Made by a program: the position numbers and the translations under genes | Notes under the pieces: model-generated | Databases searched by the model: none | The model's input: only the letters and a program-made list of their open reading frames with translations | What the model was told of the DNA's origin: nothing | Assembly (NCBI RefSeq): GCF_028330965.1 | Contig: NZ_JAQMUB010000019.1 | Location: 1-64,000, forward strand | Direction: 5' to 3' | DNA length: 64,000 bases | From: Oscillatoria sp. CS-180 | Lineage (GTDB): Bacteria; Cyanobacteriota; Cyanobacteriia; Phormidesmidales; Phormidesmidaceae | Shown: one piece after another, positions 56,269-64,000 of the stretch | Numbering within the stretch: position 1 is the first letter of the stretch | Layout of the letters: every line of letters starts with the position of its first letter

Positions 56269-57564
56269 TTGATTGAACGTTATACGCTGCCCGAGATGGG
56301 CGAACTTTGGAGCGACTTCTTCAAGTACAAGACTTGGTTGCGAGTTGAGATTGCCGTCTGCGAAGCTCAAGCAGAGCTGGGCTATATTCCCAAAGAGGCT
56401 GTAGAAGACATCAAGGCAAAGGCAGATTTTGATCCTGAGCGGATTTTAGAGATTGAGGCAGAAGTGCGTCACGACGTCATTGCTTTTTTGACGAACGTCA
56501 ATGAGCATGTGGGTGAAGCGGGTCGCTATATTCACCTGGGCATGACCAGTTCTGACATGCTTGATACCGCCCTATCTGTGCAACTGGTCGAGAGCTTAAA
56601 TGTCATTAAAACCCATGTTGAAAACCTGATTCAGGCGATTCGCTACAAGGCGCAGGAGCACCGTGATACGGTCATGATTGGCCGATCGCACGGTATTCAT
56701 GCTGAACCCATTACCTTTGGGTTTAAGCTGGCTGGCTGGCTAGCTGAAATGATGCGTCATCGCGATCGCTTCACCCATTTGGAAGAAAAAATTGCGGTCG
56801 GTAAAATTTCAGGCGCGGTTGGTACCTACGCTAATATCGATCCGAGGATCGAATCGTTAACCTGTCAGAAGCTGGGCCTGCGACCTGATACTGCTTCGAC
56901 TCAGGTGATCTCTCGTGACATTCATGGAGAATTCATGAATGCGCTAGCTTTGCTAGCAGCCTCGATTGAGCGGTTTGCTGTCGAAATTCGAAATTTACAG
57001 CGCACCGATGTTTTAGAAGTTGAGGAGTTTTTCTCGAAGAAGCAGAAAGGCTCTTCTGCTATGCCCCACAAGCGCAACCCGATTCGCTCTGAACGGCTAA
57101 CTGGCTGTGCCCGCATCATCCGGGGTAACGCCATGGCAGCGCTTGAAAACGTAGCGCTATGGCACGAGCGAGATATCTCCCACAGCTCTGTCGAGCGGGT
57201 TATCTTGCCAGACTCTTGTATTTTGATTCACTTCATGTTGGTCGAGGCAACCTATCTCATCAAGAAGCTTCTGGTTTATCCCGAAAACATGACCCGAAAC
57301 ATGAACATCTACGGTGGAGTCGTTTTCAGTCAGCGGGTTTTGCTATCTCTGGTTGAGAAAGGGGTGTCGCGGGAAGAGGCTTATGAAGTGGTGCAATCCC
57401 TTGCCCATACTGCTTGGAATACTGAAGGGGGTGATTTCAGGGCATTGGTGTCAGCGGACGATCGCGTGCAGGCAAAACTTTCGACTGAGGAGATTGACGC
57501 TTGCTTTGACCCCAACCATCACCTGAGAAATCTAGATGAGGTCTATCAGCGACTTGGGATCTAA
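56269..57564 (+). CDS. purB: Adenylosuccinate lyase
   Basis: 431 residues, standard. A TTG start at 56269 gives the family N-terminus IERYTLPEMGELWSD. The lyase signature GSSAMPHKRNP and the region THLGMTSSD-type (HLGMTSSDMLDTA) are intact. Catalyses two steps in purine synthesis (SAICAR to AICAR and adenylosuccinate to AMP). Cytosolic tetramer. Monocistronic. Confidence 0.97.
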   Translation: MIERYTLPEMGELWSDFFKYKTWLRVEIAVCEAQAELGYIPKEAVEDIKAKADFDPERILEIEAEVRHDVIAFLTNVNEHVGEAGRYIHLGMTSSDMLDTALSVQLVESLNVIKTHVENLIQAIRYKAQEHRDTVMIGRSHGIHAEPITFGFKLAGWLAEMMRHRDRFTHLEEKIAVGKISGAVGTYANIDPRIESLTCQKLGLRPDTASTQVISRDIHGEFMNALALLAASIERFAVEIRNLQRTDVLEVEEFFSKKQKGSSAMPHKRNPIRSERLTGCARIIRGNAMAALENVALWHERDISHSSVERVILPDSCILIHFMLVEATYLIKKLLVYPENMTRNMNIYGGVVFSQRVLLSLVEKGVSREEAYEVVQSLAHTAWNTEGGDFRALVSADDRVQAKLSTEEIDACFDPNHHLRNLDEVYQRLGI

Positions 57565-57570
57565 TTGACG

Positions 57571-57768
57571 CTACTCATCAATGACCGTCAAACATCCATT
57601 GACTGAGTCTTGAAGCAAACGATCAATAATGGATCGTTCTTTTGCCTTTAAGGTAGGCGAACCCATAGCATTCATCAGAACTCGTCGATGACTGTAGGTG
57701 ATTTTGCCCGTTGCAATTGTGCGAGCGTACAAATCATCAATAGCAAGGGAGAGGTTTGGCGCAGTCAT
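57571..57768 (-). CDS. Small conserved-looking protein
   Basis: 65 residues: LSLAIDDLYARTIATGKITY and SHRRVLMNAMGSPTLKAKER, with a helical C-terminus ending LTVIDE. Resembles short cyanobacterial proteins of unknown function. Six bases separate its stop from that of purB, so the two genes are convergent. Confidence 0.55.
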   Translation of the reverse strand: MTAPNLSLAIDDLYARTIATGKITYSHRRVLMNAMGSPTLKAKERSIIDRLLQDSVNGCLTVIDE

Positions 57769-58015
57769 GACCCAACAGAATTCTCTAGCGACTCTTGTAT
57801 TCTGGCTTTATCACTCAGGAATTTCCAGGATATTCTACGGGTTTACACGCATTTCATGAGAGGCTAAATGTTCGGTGTGGAAATCGCTTGATTCCGCAGT
57901 CCTCCATCTTCTCAACTTCATGTTTTGATTATTTTTGCGGGGCGGCTTTGAAGCACTGCTTTCATGGCTGCTCACAACGTTCAAGACTGTGATACCCCTA
58001 GCAAAAGGTCAAAGA

Positions 58016-58630
58016 ATGCAGGCAGAAGACAAAATAACTCCCGGTGAGTTTGACATCTCTGACGATGCTCAACTCTACGGCCACAGCTACATCCGCAAGG
58101 CCACGCCAACAGACAGGGATATTGACTTGCTTGTGGCACTGAGTAAGGGCACGTTCATGGGGGCATATGCAGACGATAACGACCCCATAAATTTAGCCCG
58201 CTATATCAAAAGCGCTTTTTCTAGGGAGGCGATCGCGGACAAGCTATCGGCTCCAGAATCTACATTTCTCATCGCTCATGAAGGTTCTTCCCCTGACACA
58301 ACACCTATCGGCTATGCTCAGCTGATTGCAGGCTCTCCAGTTCCCTGTCATGAAGCAGCCCAGACGCCAATAGAACTATCGAGACTCTATGTTGAGCAAA
58401 GTCATATTGGCCAAGGCTACGGTTCAAAACTGATGCAGGCTTGCCTCGATTACGCCGTCAGCAACGGTTGTGAAACGATTTGGCTCGGCGTCTGGGAGCA
58501 CAATGAGCGAGCACAGGCGTTCTATCAGCGGTGGAAATTTCAGCCCGTAGGAACCCACATATTCGTGCTGGGGGATGAGGCTCAGACGGACCACGTTCTT
58601 GTGCGACACCTGGCCCCTAACGGGAAATAG
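58016..58630 (+). CDS. GNAT-family N-acetyltransferase
   Basis: 204 residues from the ATG at 58016 (AAAGG upstream); an in-frame extension to 57935 has no support. GNAT core: ELSRLYVEQSHIGQGYGSKL carries the acetyl-CoA motif (Q/RxxGxG/A), and GCETIWLGVWEHNERAQAFY the fourth strand/helix. Acetylates an amine in an unknown target. Cytosolic. Confidence 0.9.
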   Translation: MQAEDKITPGEFDISDDAQLYGHSYIRKATPTDRDIDLLVALSKGTFMGAYADDNDPINLARYIKSAFSREAIADKLSAPESTFLIAHEGSSPDTTPIGYAQLIAGSPVPCHEAAQTPIELSRLYVEQSHIGQGYGSKLMQACLDYAVSNGCETIWLGVWEHNERAQAFYQRWKFQPVGTHIFVLGDEAQTDHVLVRHLAPNGK

Positions 58631-58675
58631 CCGGCAAGATTTCGCTTTAGCCATCCAGTGCTTCTTCTTTCAAAC

Positions 58676-58712
58676 TATGGCCGTCGTCAGGTCCGTTAGG
58701 ACAAGACGGCTA
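58676..58712 (+). repeat. Dispersed repeat family C, copy 5 (truncated)
   Basis: ATGGCCGTCGTCAGGTCCG then TTAGGACAAGACGGC. The first ~37 bp only; the 3' half is missing. GCCGTC pairs with GACGGC, with a GTCC/GGAC inner stem. Sits between the convergent GNAT and Tex genes. Confidence 0.75.
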
Positions 58713-58732
58713 CGCGCCCACCATGACCTTCA

Positions 58733-61009
58733 TCAGCGCTTACGGTTGAACTTGGCCTGTAAATCTTGCAGCGTCGAGTTTGAGGAATGGCCTTTTGACT
58801 TTTGCTTAGCGGGTTTGGATTTGCGGGAAGGAGGGGCACTATCCGGAGATCGCATCGATAGACTAATCCGCTTCAATTTCTCATCTACCTCCAGCACCCT
58901 AACTTTGACAACCTGTCCCACTTTGACGATCTCTTTCGGGTTGCGCACAAAGCGATCGGCTAACTGGGAAACGTGCACTAAACCGTCTTGATGCACACCG
59001 ATATCGACAAAAGCGCCAAAATTCGCCACGTTGGTCACCGTGCCCTCCAAGGTCATGCCAGGTTGCAGATCGGCCAGCGTTTGGACATCATCTCGAAATT
59101 GAGCCGTCACGAACTGAGATCGCGGGTCACGGCCTGGTTTCTCCAGTTCATGCAGAATGTCACGGAGGGTCGGCTCACCCACAGACTCAGTCACATAGCG
59201 TTTTAAGTCGATGGTATTTTTTGCCAGTCCAGAAAGCTGTTCAGCATCAGCGGCGAGTGATGCAGGGCTGATGTTCACATCTTGTAGAATGGTTTCAACG
59301 ATGCCATAGCTTTCTGGATGGACTGCTGTATTATCCAAAGGATTTTTACCATTGCGAATGCGCAAGAAACCAGCCGCCTGCTCAAATGCTTTTGGTCCTA
59401 ACTTCGCAACCTTCAACAACGTTTTGCGACTGTGAAAAGCGCCATTTTGATCGCGATAGGCAACGATATTGTTAGCGATCGCAGGTGTAATGCCTGAAAC
59501 GTAGGTCAGCAACGCTTGAGAAGCCGTGTTCAAATCAACCCCAACATAATTCACACAGCTTTCAACAGTTTCCTCTAGCTTTTGCTTCAGGCGCTTTTGG
59601 TCAACATCATGCTGATACTGCCCGACGCCGATAGATTTAGGGTCAATTTTCACCAGCTCGGCTAGAGGATCCTGCAGGCGACGACCAATACTGATGGCAC
59701 CTCGCACAGTAACGTCTAGGTCGGGGAACTCAGCGATCGCCAGAGGACTAGCAGAATACACGGAAGCCCCCGCCTCATTGACCATCACCTTCGTCGGTTT
59801 CTGGGACAGTGAACTGAGCACTTCCCCGACAAAGGCATCTGTTTCTCTGCCGGCGGTGCCATTACCGATCGCAATAAGCGCAATGTCGTGTTTCTGAATC
59901 AGCTGCCGTAGCGTTTGAGCTGCTGCCTCTCGCTGCCCCTGACTTTGATGCGGAAAAATGGCCTGATAGTGCAAGAATTTTCCTGTTTGGTCAACCACTG
60001 CTACCTTGCATCCAGTCCGAAAGCCGGGGTCAATTGCCAGGGTCGGTTTCATGCCTGCCGGAGGAGCCAGCAGCAAATCCCGTAGATTGGCCTCGAAAGT
60101 TTGAATAGATTCTTCATCTGCCCAGGCTTTCTTCTCAGCGATGACCGCATTTGTCAGGGAGTTTTTCATCAGACGAGCAAAAGCGTCTTGAATTAACGAC
60201 TGATAGAATGCCCGTAACTCGGCATCTCGGGTGAAGATAGCCTGAGACTCTAAGTACTGAAGCACCTCATCCGTATCGAAAGCTAACTCAAAGGACAAAA
60301 CATCCTCTCGTTGTCCCCGCTGTAGCGCTAAAAAGTTGTGAGGAGCAATCTGTCGAACTGAAATTTCATAGTTACGATACAGCTCAAACTTGGTGCTGCC
60401 TTCGGGAATGTCACTCGCGATACGAGAGCGAAATGTGCCAGAGCGCATGAGGTATTGACGCACCCAAGCTCGTAGATCAGCCTGCTCGGCAATATTTTCT
60501 GCCAAAATATCCGCAGCCCCTTTTAGCGCTTCATCAACGGTTGTGACTCCAGACTCGGTATTGATGTATGGCGTGGCTGCCTGGACCAAGTTGACGTTGC
60601 GAGAACCCGTCTGATTGTGCTCCGCAATCCAATCCGCTAGGGGCTGTAGTCCCTTCTCTCGCGCGATCGTTGCTCGGGTACGACGCTTGGGTCGATAGGG
60701 CAGGTATAGGTCTTCTAAATCGGTCTTTTGCCAGCAGGCTTCAATTTTTTGGCGTAGGGCATCGGTCAGTTTCCCCTGCTCAGCAATGGATTTGAGAATA
60801 GTTTCTCGGCGCTCCAAGAGTTCAGTTAGATATTGGTGCCGCTCTTGGAGCGATCGCAGCTGCACCTCATCCATTCCCCCTGTGCGTTCCTTACGATATC
60901 GAGCAACAAAGGGAACCGTCGCTCCTTCTTGAAATAGTGCTAGGGCATTCTCAACGTAGCGAGACGGTAAGTCAAACTCACGACTCAGAATAGGAATTAG
61001 ATCGGTCAT
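58733..61009 (-). CDS. tex: Tex-family RNA-binding transcription accessory protein
   Basis: 758 residues, typical. N-terminal Tex domain with helical repeats, YqgF-like RNase H fold (LAIDPGFRTGCKVAVVDQTG at about 325-345), helix-hairpin-helix segments (VDLNTASQALLTYVSGITPA and RKTLLKVAKLGPKAFEQ), and a C-terminal S1 domain (GMTLEGTVTNVANFGAFVDI). The last ~40 residues are basic and S/K-rich, probably disordered. Tex binds RNA and affects transcription elongation in several bacteria. Confidence 0.96.
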   Translation of the reverse strand: MTDLIPILSREFDLPSRYVENALALFQEGATVPFVARYRKERTGGMDEVQLRSLQERHQYLTELLERRETILKSIAEQGKLTDALRQKIEACWQKTDLEDLYLPYRPKRRTRATIAREKGLQPLADWIAEHNQTGSRNVNLVQAATPYINTESGVTTVDEALKGAADILAENIAEQADLRAWVRQYLMRSGTFRSRIASDIPEGSTKFELYRNYEISVRQIAPHNFLALQRGQREDVLSFELAFDTDEVLQYLESQAIFTRDAELRAFYQSLIQDAFARLMKNSLTNAVIAEKKAWADEESIQTFEANLRDLLLAPPAGMKPTLAIDPGFRTGCKVAVVDQTGKFLHYQAIFPHQSQGQREAAAQTLRQLIQKHDIALIAIGNGTAGRETDAFVGEVLSSLSQKPTKVMVNEAGASVYSASPLAIAEFPDLDVTVRGAISIGRRLQDPLAELVKIDPKSIGVGQYQHDVDQKRLKQKLEETVESCVNYVGVDLNTASQALLTYVSGITPAIANNIVAYRDQNGAFHSRKTLLKVAKLGPKAFEQAAGFLRIRNGKNPLDNTAVHPESYGIVETILQDVNISPASLAADAEQLSGLAKNTIDLKRYVTESVGEPTLRDILHELEKPGRDPRSQFVTAQFRDDVQTLADLQPGMTLEGTVTNVANFGAFVDIGVHQDGLVHVSQLADRFVRNPKEIVKVGQVVKVRVLEVDEKLKRISLSMRSPDSAPPSRKSKPAKQKSKGHSSNSTLQDLQAKFNRKR

Positions 61010-61096
61010 TGATGAGGCAAAAACAAAATACGTCGCTCAGGTTGCAGTCTAACACTCTCCTTTGCTCGCTCTGTTTCAGCCTTTCATTCCCCATGC

Positions 61097-61957
61097 TCAT
61101 TCTCTCGTTGCTTTGCCGGGCAATACTGGACGATCTTGATAGGGCAGAGGGATGTATTGCACAGAAGGCCGTCCTGCCATGGGCTGAGGGTACATCTCCA
61201 TCAGGTTGTAGATCTCTATTGGCAGACCTCCAGTGACAGGCAAACCCAAGCTGGCGGCCTCTTCCACCGTAATGGGATAGTCGTGTGTGACCTGCCCTGT
61301 CGTCAAGCGATTGATAATGGCGTCAATATTTTCGGGAGCAACTTTCTGATCAGGAATGCTGTCTTCTAGAAGCGTACGCACAAAAGATTTAACTTGGGCG
61401 ATCGCTTTACGCGCCACGTCTGCTGTAACTAGCGTTTGGTCATCAATTTTTTCTATCGGCTTTTCTTCTAAGACTTTCAAGATGCTGGCCGCAGCGATAT
61501 TGCCCAGCTGCGGATCGACAGGCCCCAAAACAGCGTTTTCATCCATGACAATTTCGTCCGCTGCCATTGCCAACATAGTGCCACCACTCATCGCATAGTG
61601 AGGCACAAACACCGTCACCTTGGAAGGATGTCGGATCAAAGCTCGTGCAATCTGCTCAGTCGCTAAAACCAGTCCTCCGGGCGTATGCAGGATTAGGTCA
61701 ATAGGTATTTCTGGGGGCGTCAGTCGAATGGCCCGTAGAATTTGTTCGGAGTCTTCAATATTAATGAACTTGGAGAGTGGAATCCCAAGCAAGCTGATCG
61801 ACTCCTGTCTGTGAATCATCAAAATGACCCGACTTCCGCGCTTTTGCTCGAAGGCTCGGATTGAATTTAGCCGCTTCATTTCGACCCTGCGTCGTTGAAT
61901 GACTGGCTGAATTGAAGAGATGACCAGGAAAACGAGAAATAGATTAAAAAAAGACAT
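61097..61957 (-). CDS. Membrane-anchored ClpP/SppA-like serine protease (SDH family)
   Basis: 286 residues. One N-terminal membrane segment (SFFNLFLVFLVISSI). The crotonase/ClpP-like fold has LILHTPGGLVLATEQIARAL (oxyanion) and the nucleophile Ser in YAMSGGTMLAMAADEIVM, followed by NAVLGPVDPQLGN. Closest to the SDH_sah family (PF01972) of membrane proteases. Substrate unknown. A 3' P-rich segment ends the protein. Confidence 0.9.
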   Translation of the reverse strand: MSFFNLFLVFLVISSIQPVIQRRRVEMKRLNSIRAFEQKRGSRVILMIHRQESISLLGIPLSKFINIEDSEQILRAIRLTPPEIPIDLILHTPGGLVLATEQIARALIRHPSKVTVFVPHYAMSGGTMLAMAADEIVMDENAVLGPVDPQLGNIAAASILKVLEEKPIEKIDDQTLVTADVARKAIAQVKSFVRTLLEDSIPDQKVAPENIDAIINRLTTGQVTHDYPITVEEAASLGLPVTGGLPIEIYNLMEMYPQPMAGRPSVQYIPLPYQDRPVLPGKATRE

Positions 61958-62300
61958 GGACCCATCAAACGCATTTAGATTTTAGCGTTGCAGATTGCTT
62001 TGTTCTTGGACACTGTCTTTCGATACATGACCATTATCAATATTGATGGATGGGAACTTTGCCTCCCTTGCTGATACACGGCCTTACCATTGGTTTGAGT
62101 GCGCCCTGGGGGCATTGCATGGGTGCATCGCCTATGGGTATTGTTAGTTGGGATTAATATCCGAACGTGGCAAGCGAAACTGTCTGTATGGCCTGCAACA
62201 AAATTTAGACAGTTGTCTCATGCTGCGTGATAGCATCGGCGGGAAACAAATCCTGTTGATTTTAAATAAATGTTGTGCGGAAGGGGGTGGAAGTAAGGTT
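61958..62300. other. Divergent intergenic region
   Basis: 343 bp between the protease gene (minus) and the DUF2267 gene (plus). An upstream in-frame extension of the DUF2267 frame to 62148 is open but has no ribosome-binding site, so it is not used. Confidence 0.45.
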
Positions 62301-62729
62301 ATGGCCGAAAACTTTAGCGCTACTGAAAGAGCCTTTTTGGAGAAAGTAATGCAGCGGGCTAGTCTCCCCGATATTTATGATGCACGGGACCTGACAACGG
62401 TCGTCTTCCGTACTCTACGAGACTTGATGACGACTGAGACTGATCAGCAAACTGAGGCTGCCTTCAAAAATGCGGATATTGCTGAAATTTGGCGAGACGA
62501 CAATCCCTTTGTGTCCTTCTTGAGCCGCTTTCGCCCTCCCCTAGACATTGACGAAGAGCTTTTCCTGAGGCGAGTTAAGCAAGAGGGGGGAGTTCCTAAA
62601 AACGTTTCTGCTGAAGCGGTTGTCGTTGCGGTCTTCTCTGCTGCTAGAGAGTCTATTCCTCCTGAGCAAGCGAAGGAAATTTCGAAAGTATTGCCGGATG
62701 GTTTGCGCGTTCTTTGGGAACAGGTCTAG
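62301..62729 (+). CDS. DUF2267-domain protein
   Basis: 142 residues from the ATG at 62301; an alternative start at 62148 is open but poorly supported. Two DUF2267 repeats (AFLEKVMQRASLPDIYDARDL, then EELFLRRVKQEGGVPKN). These helical proteins are of unknown function and often occur with stress or membrane genes. The EamA transporter starts 20 bp after its stop, so the two genes are probably co-transcribed. Confidence 0.87.
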   Translation: MAENFSATERAFLEKVMQRASLPDIYDARDLTTVVFRTLRDLMTTETDQQTEAAFKNADIAEIWRDDNPFVSFLSRFRPPLDIDEELFLRRVKQEGGVPKNVSAEAVVVAVFSAARESIPPEQAKEISKVLPDGLRVLWEQV

Positions 62730-62748
62730 AGTAAACGCGGAGAATCAT

Positions 62749-63681
62749 TTGCTGGGATTCGGTTTAGTTTTACTCTCTTCAATTTTTTTCTGTATCCAGA
62801 ACGTTGTCGTGCGGATTCTGTTTGCTGAGCAGACTGTGTTGGGGTTAGGCACAACTGGCGGATTTGTAGCCCCGACCTTACACAATTCGTTCTTGCTACT
62901 GCTGCTGAGGATGCTGCCAGCTGTGCCTTTGATGGCGCTGCTGGCAACTTGGCTCTATCCTCCCATTTGGCATGAAATTCGCAAGCTCTCGAAACGGTCC
63001 CAGCGCCAAGCCCTTGGCCATGCTTTAGCCGGGGGTGGATTGATGTTTGCCTATTTGGGCTTGCTCTATGTGTCGATTGGCTTGATTGCGACCGCGATCG
63101 CCCTCACCCTCTTTTTCACCTTTCCCATCTTCACGGCTTTGCTGTCATGGCGATTTCTCAAGCAAAAACCAACGGCTCTGCAATGGGGCATCATGACGTG
63201 CATTTTGCTGGGCAGCATATTGACCATTCCCCCGCAGCAGTGGACGGGTGACGGTGGCTATTGGGGAGCCGTATTAGGCATCGCTAGCGGTATGGCTTAT
63301 GCCACCTACACCATCAACGCTCAAAAAAGCTTCAACTACATGCATCCGTTGACGTATACGTGGGCCAGCTTTGCGCTCACGCTATGGTTTGCGGCACTCT
63401 GTCTCATCATCTGGCCGATCGATAATCTTTCAGAGCTGAGGTGGACGCCCCTTTGGATTGGCAGCATCATCTCAGGCATTGTCACCTTCATCGGTCACAT
63501 TCTCTACAACCTGGGGATTCGATCTATCGGCGCCACCGCTGCGGCTATGATTGGGTCCACCAATCCAGCTCTGACCGTGGTGCTGGCTTGGGTTGCCATT
63601 CAAGAGGCTTTAGGAAGTTTGCAATTGCTGGGGGTCAGTATTGTCACTGCCAGCGTCGCTTCTCTCAGTCGCTCTCGATAG
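62749..63681 (+). CDS. EamA-family (DMT) transporter
   Basis: 310 residues from a TTG at 62749, chosen because GGAG lies 6 nt before it; in-frame ATGs at 62620 and 62697 overlap the previous gene. Ten membrane segments in two EamA repeats; the second begins near YWGAVLGIASGMAYATYTIN and ends ALTVVLAWVAIQEALGSLQL. Drug/metabolite transporters export or import small metabolites; the substrate is unknown. Confidence 0.9.
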   Translation: MLGFGLVLLSSIFFCIQNVVVRILFAEQTVLGLGTTGGFVAPTLHNSFLLLLLRMLPAVPLMALLATWLYPPIWHEIRKLSKRSQRQALGHALAGGGLMFAYLGLLYVSIGLIATAIALTLFFTFPIFTALLSWRFLKQKPTALQWGIMTCILLGSILTIPPQQWTGDGGYWGAVLGIASGMAYATYTINAQKSFNYMHPLTYTWASFALTLWFAALCLIIWPIDNLSELRWTPLWIGSIISGIVTFIGHILYNLGIRSIGATAAAMIGSTNPALTVVLAWVAIQEALGSLQLLGVSIVTASVASLSRSR

Positions 63682-64000
63682 GGCTACTCACGCTGTTCTT
63701 TGACGGTAGTGCCAATTGTGAACTTGGCACGCCCCTTTGGATTTTCTATAGCCCTGTGCAGCTTGGTTAAATCCATCTCAGTGTTTTAGGAGAGTAAGGA
63801 ATAGGGAATACTGAGATCTTGCCCTAGTACATCAGCATCCTGCATTTGCCCCCTTAAATCCCCTAAATTTGGGGGACTTCGATCTCAGAACCCCTCCAAA
63901 TTTGGGGGCAGGGGGGCCAGACCAGGCAATGTCGGGACAACTGCAAGATCTGAGGAATAGGGAATGCAAGGGGTGCTTGACGCAAGTACATGCCGCTATA
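63682..64000 (+). repeat. Dispersed repeat family R copy 3, split by MITE-2
   Basis: The repeat runs from about 63751 (TATAGCCCTGTGCAGCTTGG) to 63810 and resumes at 63955 to the window end (ACATGCCGCTATA). The middle is MITE-2 copy B. Outer ends TATAGC/GCTATA are inverted. Matches 11344-11438. The first 70 bp carry no recognised feature. Confidence 0.8.
63811..63954 (-). mobile_element. MITE-2 copy B (144 bp) inserted in repeat R
   Basis: Inverse orientation to 32386-32528 with the same internal sequence (for example GTTGTCCCGACATTGCCTGG on the minus strand). Flanked by GAATA on both sides (63806-63810 and 63955-63959), a perfect 5-bp target duplication. TIRs CTGAGATCTTG / CAAGATCTGAG. Confidence 0.9.

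Noticed and set aside
58676-58712. Guanidine-III (ykkC-III) riboswitch, from the AGGACAAGACGG string
   Set aside because: The pairing here is nested hairpins (GCCGTC/GACGGC with GTCC/GGAC inside), not the pseudoknot order of guanidine-III, and no guanidine-related gene follows any copy.
1-64000. tRNA, rRNA, tmRNA or SRP RNA genes
   Set aside because: No cloverleaf with a T-arm GGTTCRANTCC in an intergenic region, and no conserved rRNA or SRP strings were seen by eye; a covariance search would be decisive.
1-64000. CRISPR array
   Set aside because: No series of regularly spaced identical repeats; the repeats present are dispersed.

Overview
The window is chromosomal DNA of a cyanobacterium. 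The HIP1 palindrome GCGATCGC occurs throughout, many products have cyanobacterial architectures (a DnaK3/DnaJ3 pair, an ETR1-like ethylene-sensor kinase, CHASE2-GGDEF-EAL, DUF1565, Rcp1-type receiver), and glycogen metabolism genes are present. The exact genus cannot be fixed from sequence alone; a Leptolyngbya- or Acaryochloris-like lineage is only a guess. I found no rRNA, tRNA, CRISPR array, prophage or complete insertion sequence.

Layout. 0-4.3 kb is a stress/envelope block: two paralogous PRC-barrel/DUF2382 proteins flank a small membrane protein, followed by a secreted SLH-domain protein. 4.7-16.3 kb is mostly housekeeping: cytoplasmic alpha-amylase, the DnaJ3-DnaK3 pair with a long disordered DnaK tail, an O-methyltransferase, an M23 peptidase, ArgJ and RecG. 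17-22 kb holds an oligopeptide-type binding lipoprotein, a beta-helix/SPOR-like secreted protein and an unknown protein. 22.6-26.2 kb is a compact lipid cluster: a CDP-alcohol phosphatidyltransferase, a CdsA-like cytidylyltransferase and a PlsC-like acyltransferase joined by ATGA overlaps, then a methyltransferase. It resembles the poorly understood Escherichia coli ynbABC genes. 26-34 kb carries small and unknown genes, SufA and an RluD-type pseudouridine synthase that lacks a canonical start codon. GlgB is at 34.5 kb. 38-50 kb is a signalling island: CHASE2-GGDEF-EAL, a NarL-type regulator, the ETR1-like kinase, an Rcp1-like receiver overlapping a REC-kinase, and a 1356-residue hybrid kinase with six PAS domains. 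50-64 kb returns to mixed metabolism: alpha/beta hydrolase, GT2, an Lpd-like protein without catalytic residues, VUT transporter, PurB, GNAT, Tex, a ClpP-like membrane protease, DUF2267 and an EamA transporter.

The most striking non-genic content is small dispersed repeats. Family C (about 100 bp, TATAGCC...GCTATA ends, core GTTAGGACAAGACGG) has five near-complete copies, one truncated copy and one doubtful relative; one copy abuts the rluD-like frame where its start codon should be. MITE-1 (110 bp) has two copies about 96% identical with matching 12-bp terminal repeats. MITE-2 (143-144 bp) has two copies in opposite orientation, each with a perfect 5-bp target duplication; one is inserted into another dispersed repeat, family R. 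MITE-3 (about 130 bp) has two copies. None encodes a transposase here.

Functions come from motifs read by eye, not database searches. Start codons are re-chosen where ribosome-binding sites, stop-start overlaps or signal peptides argue for it.
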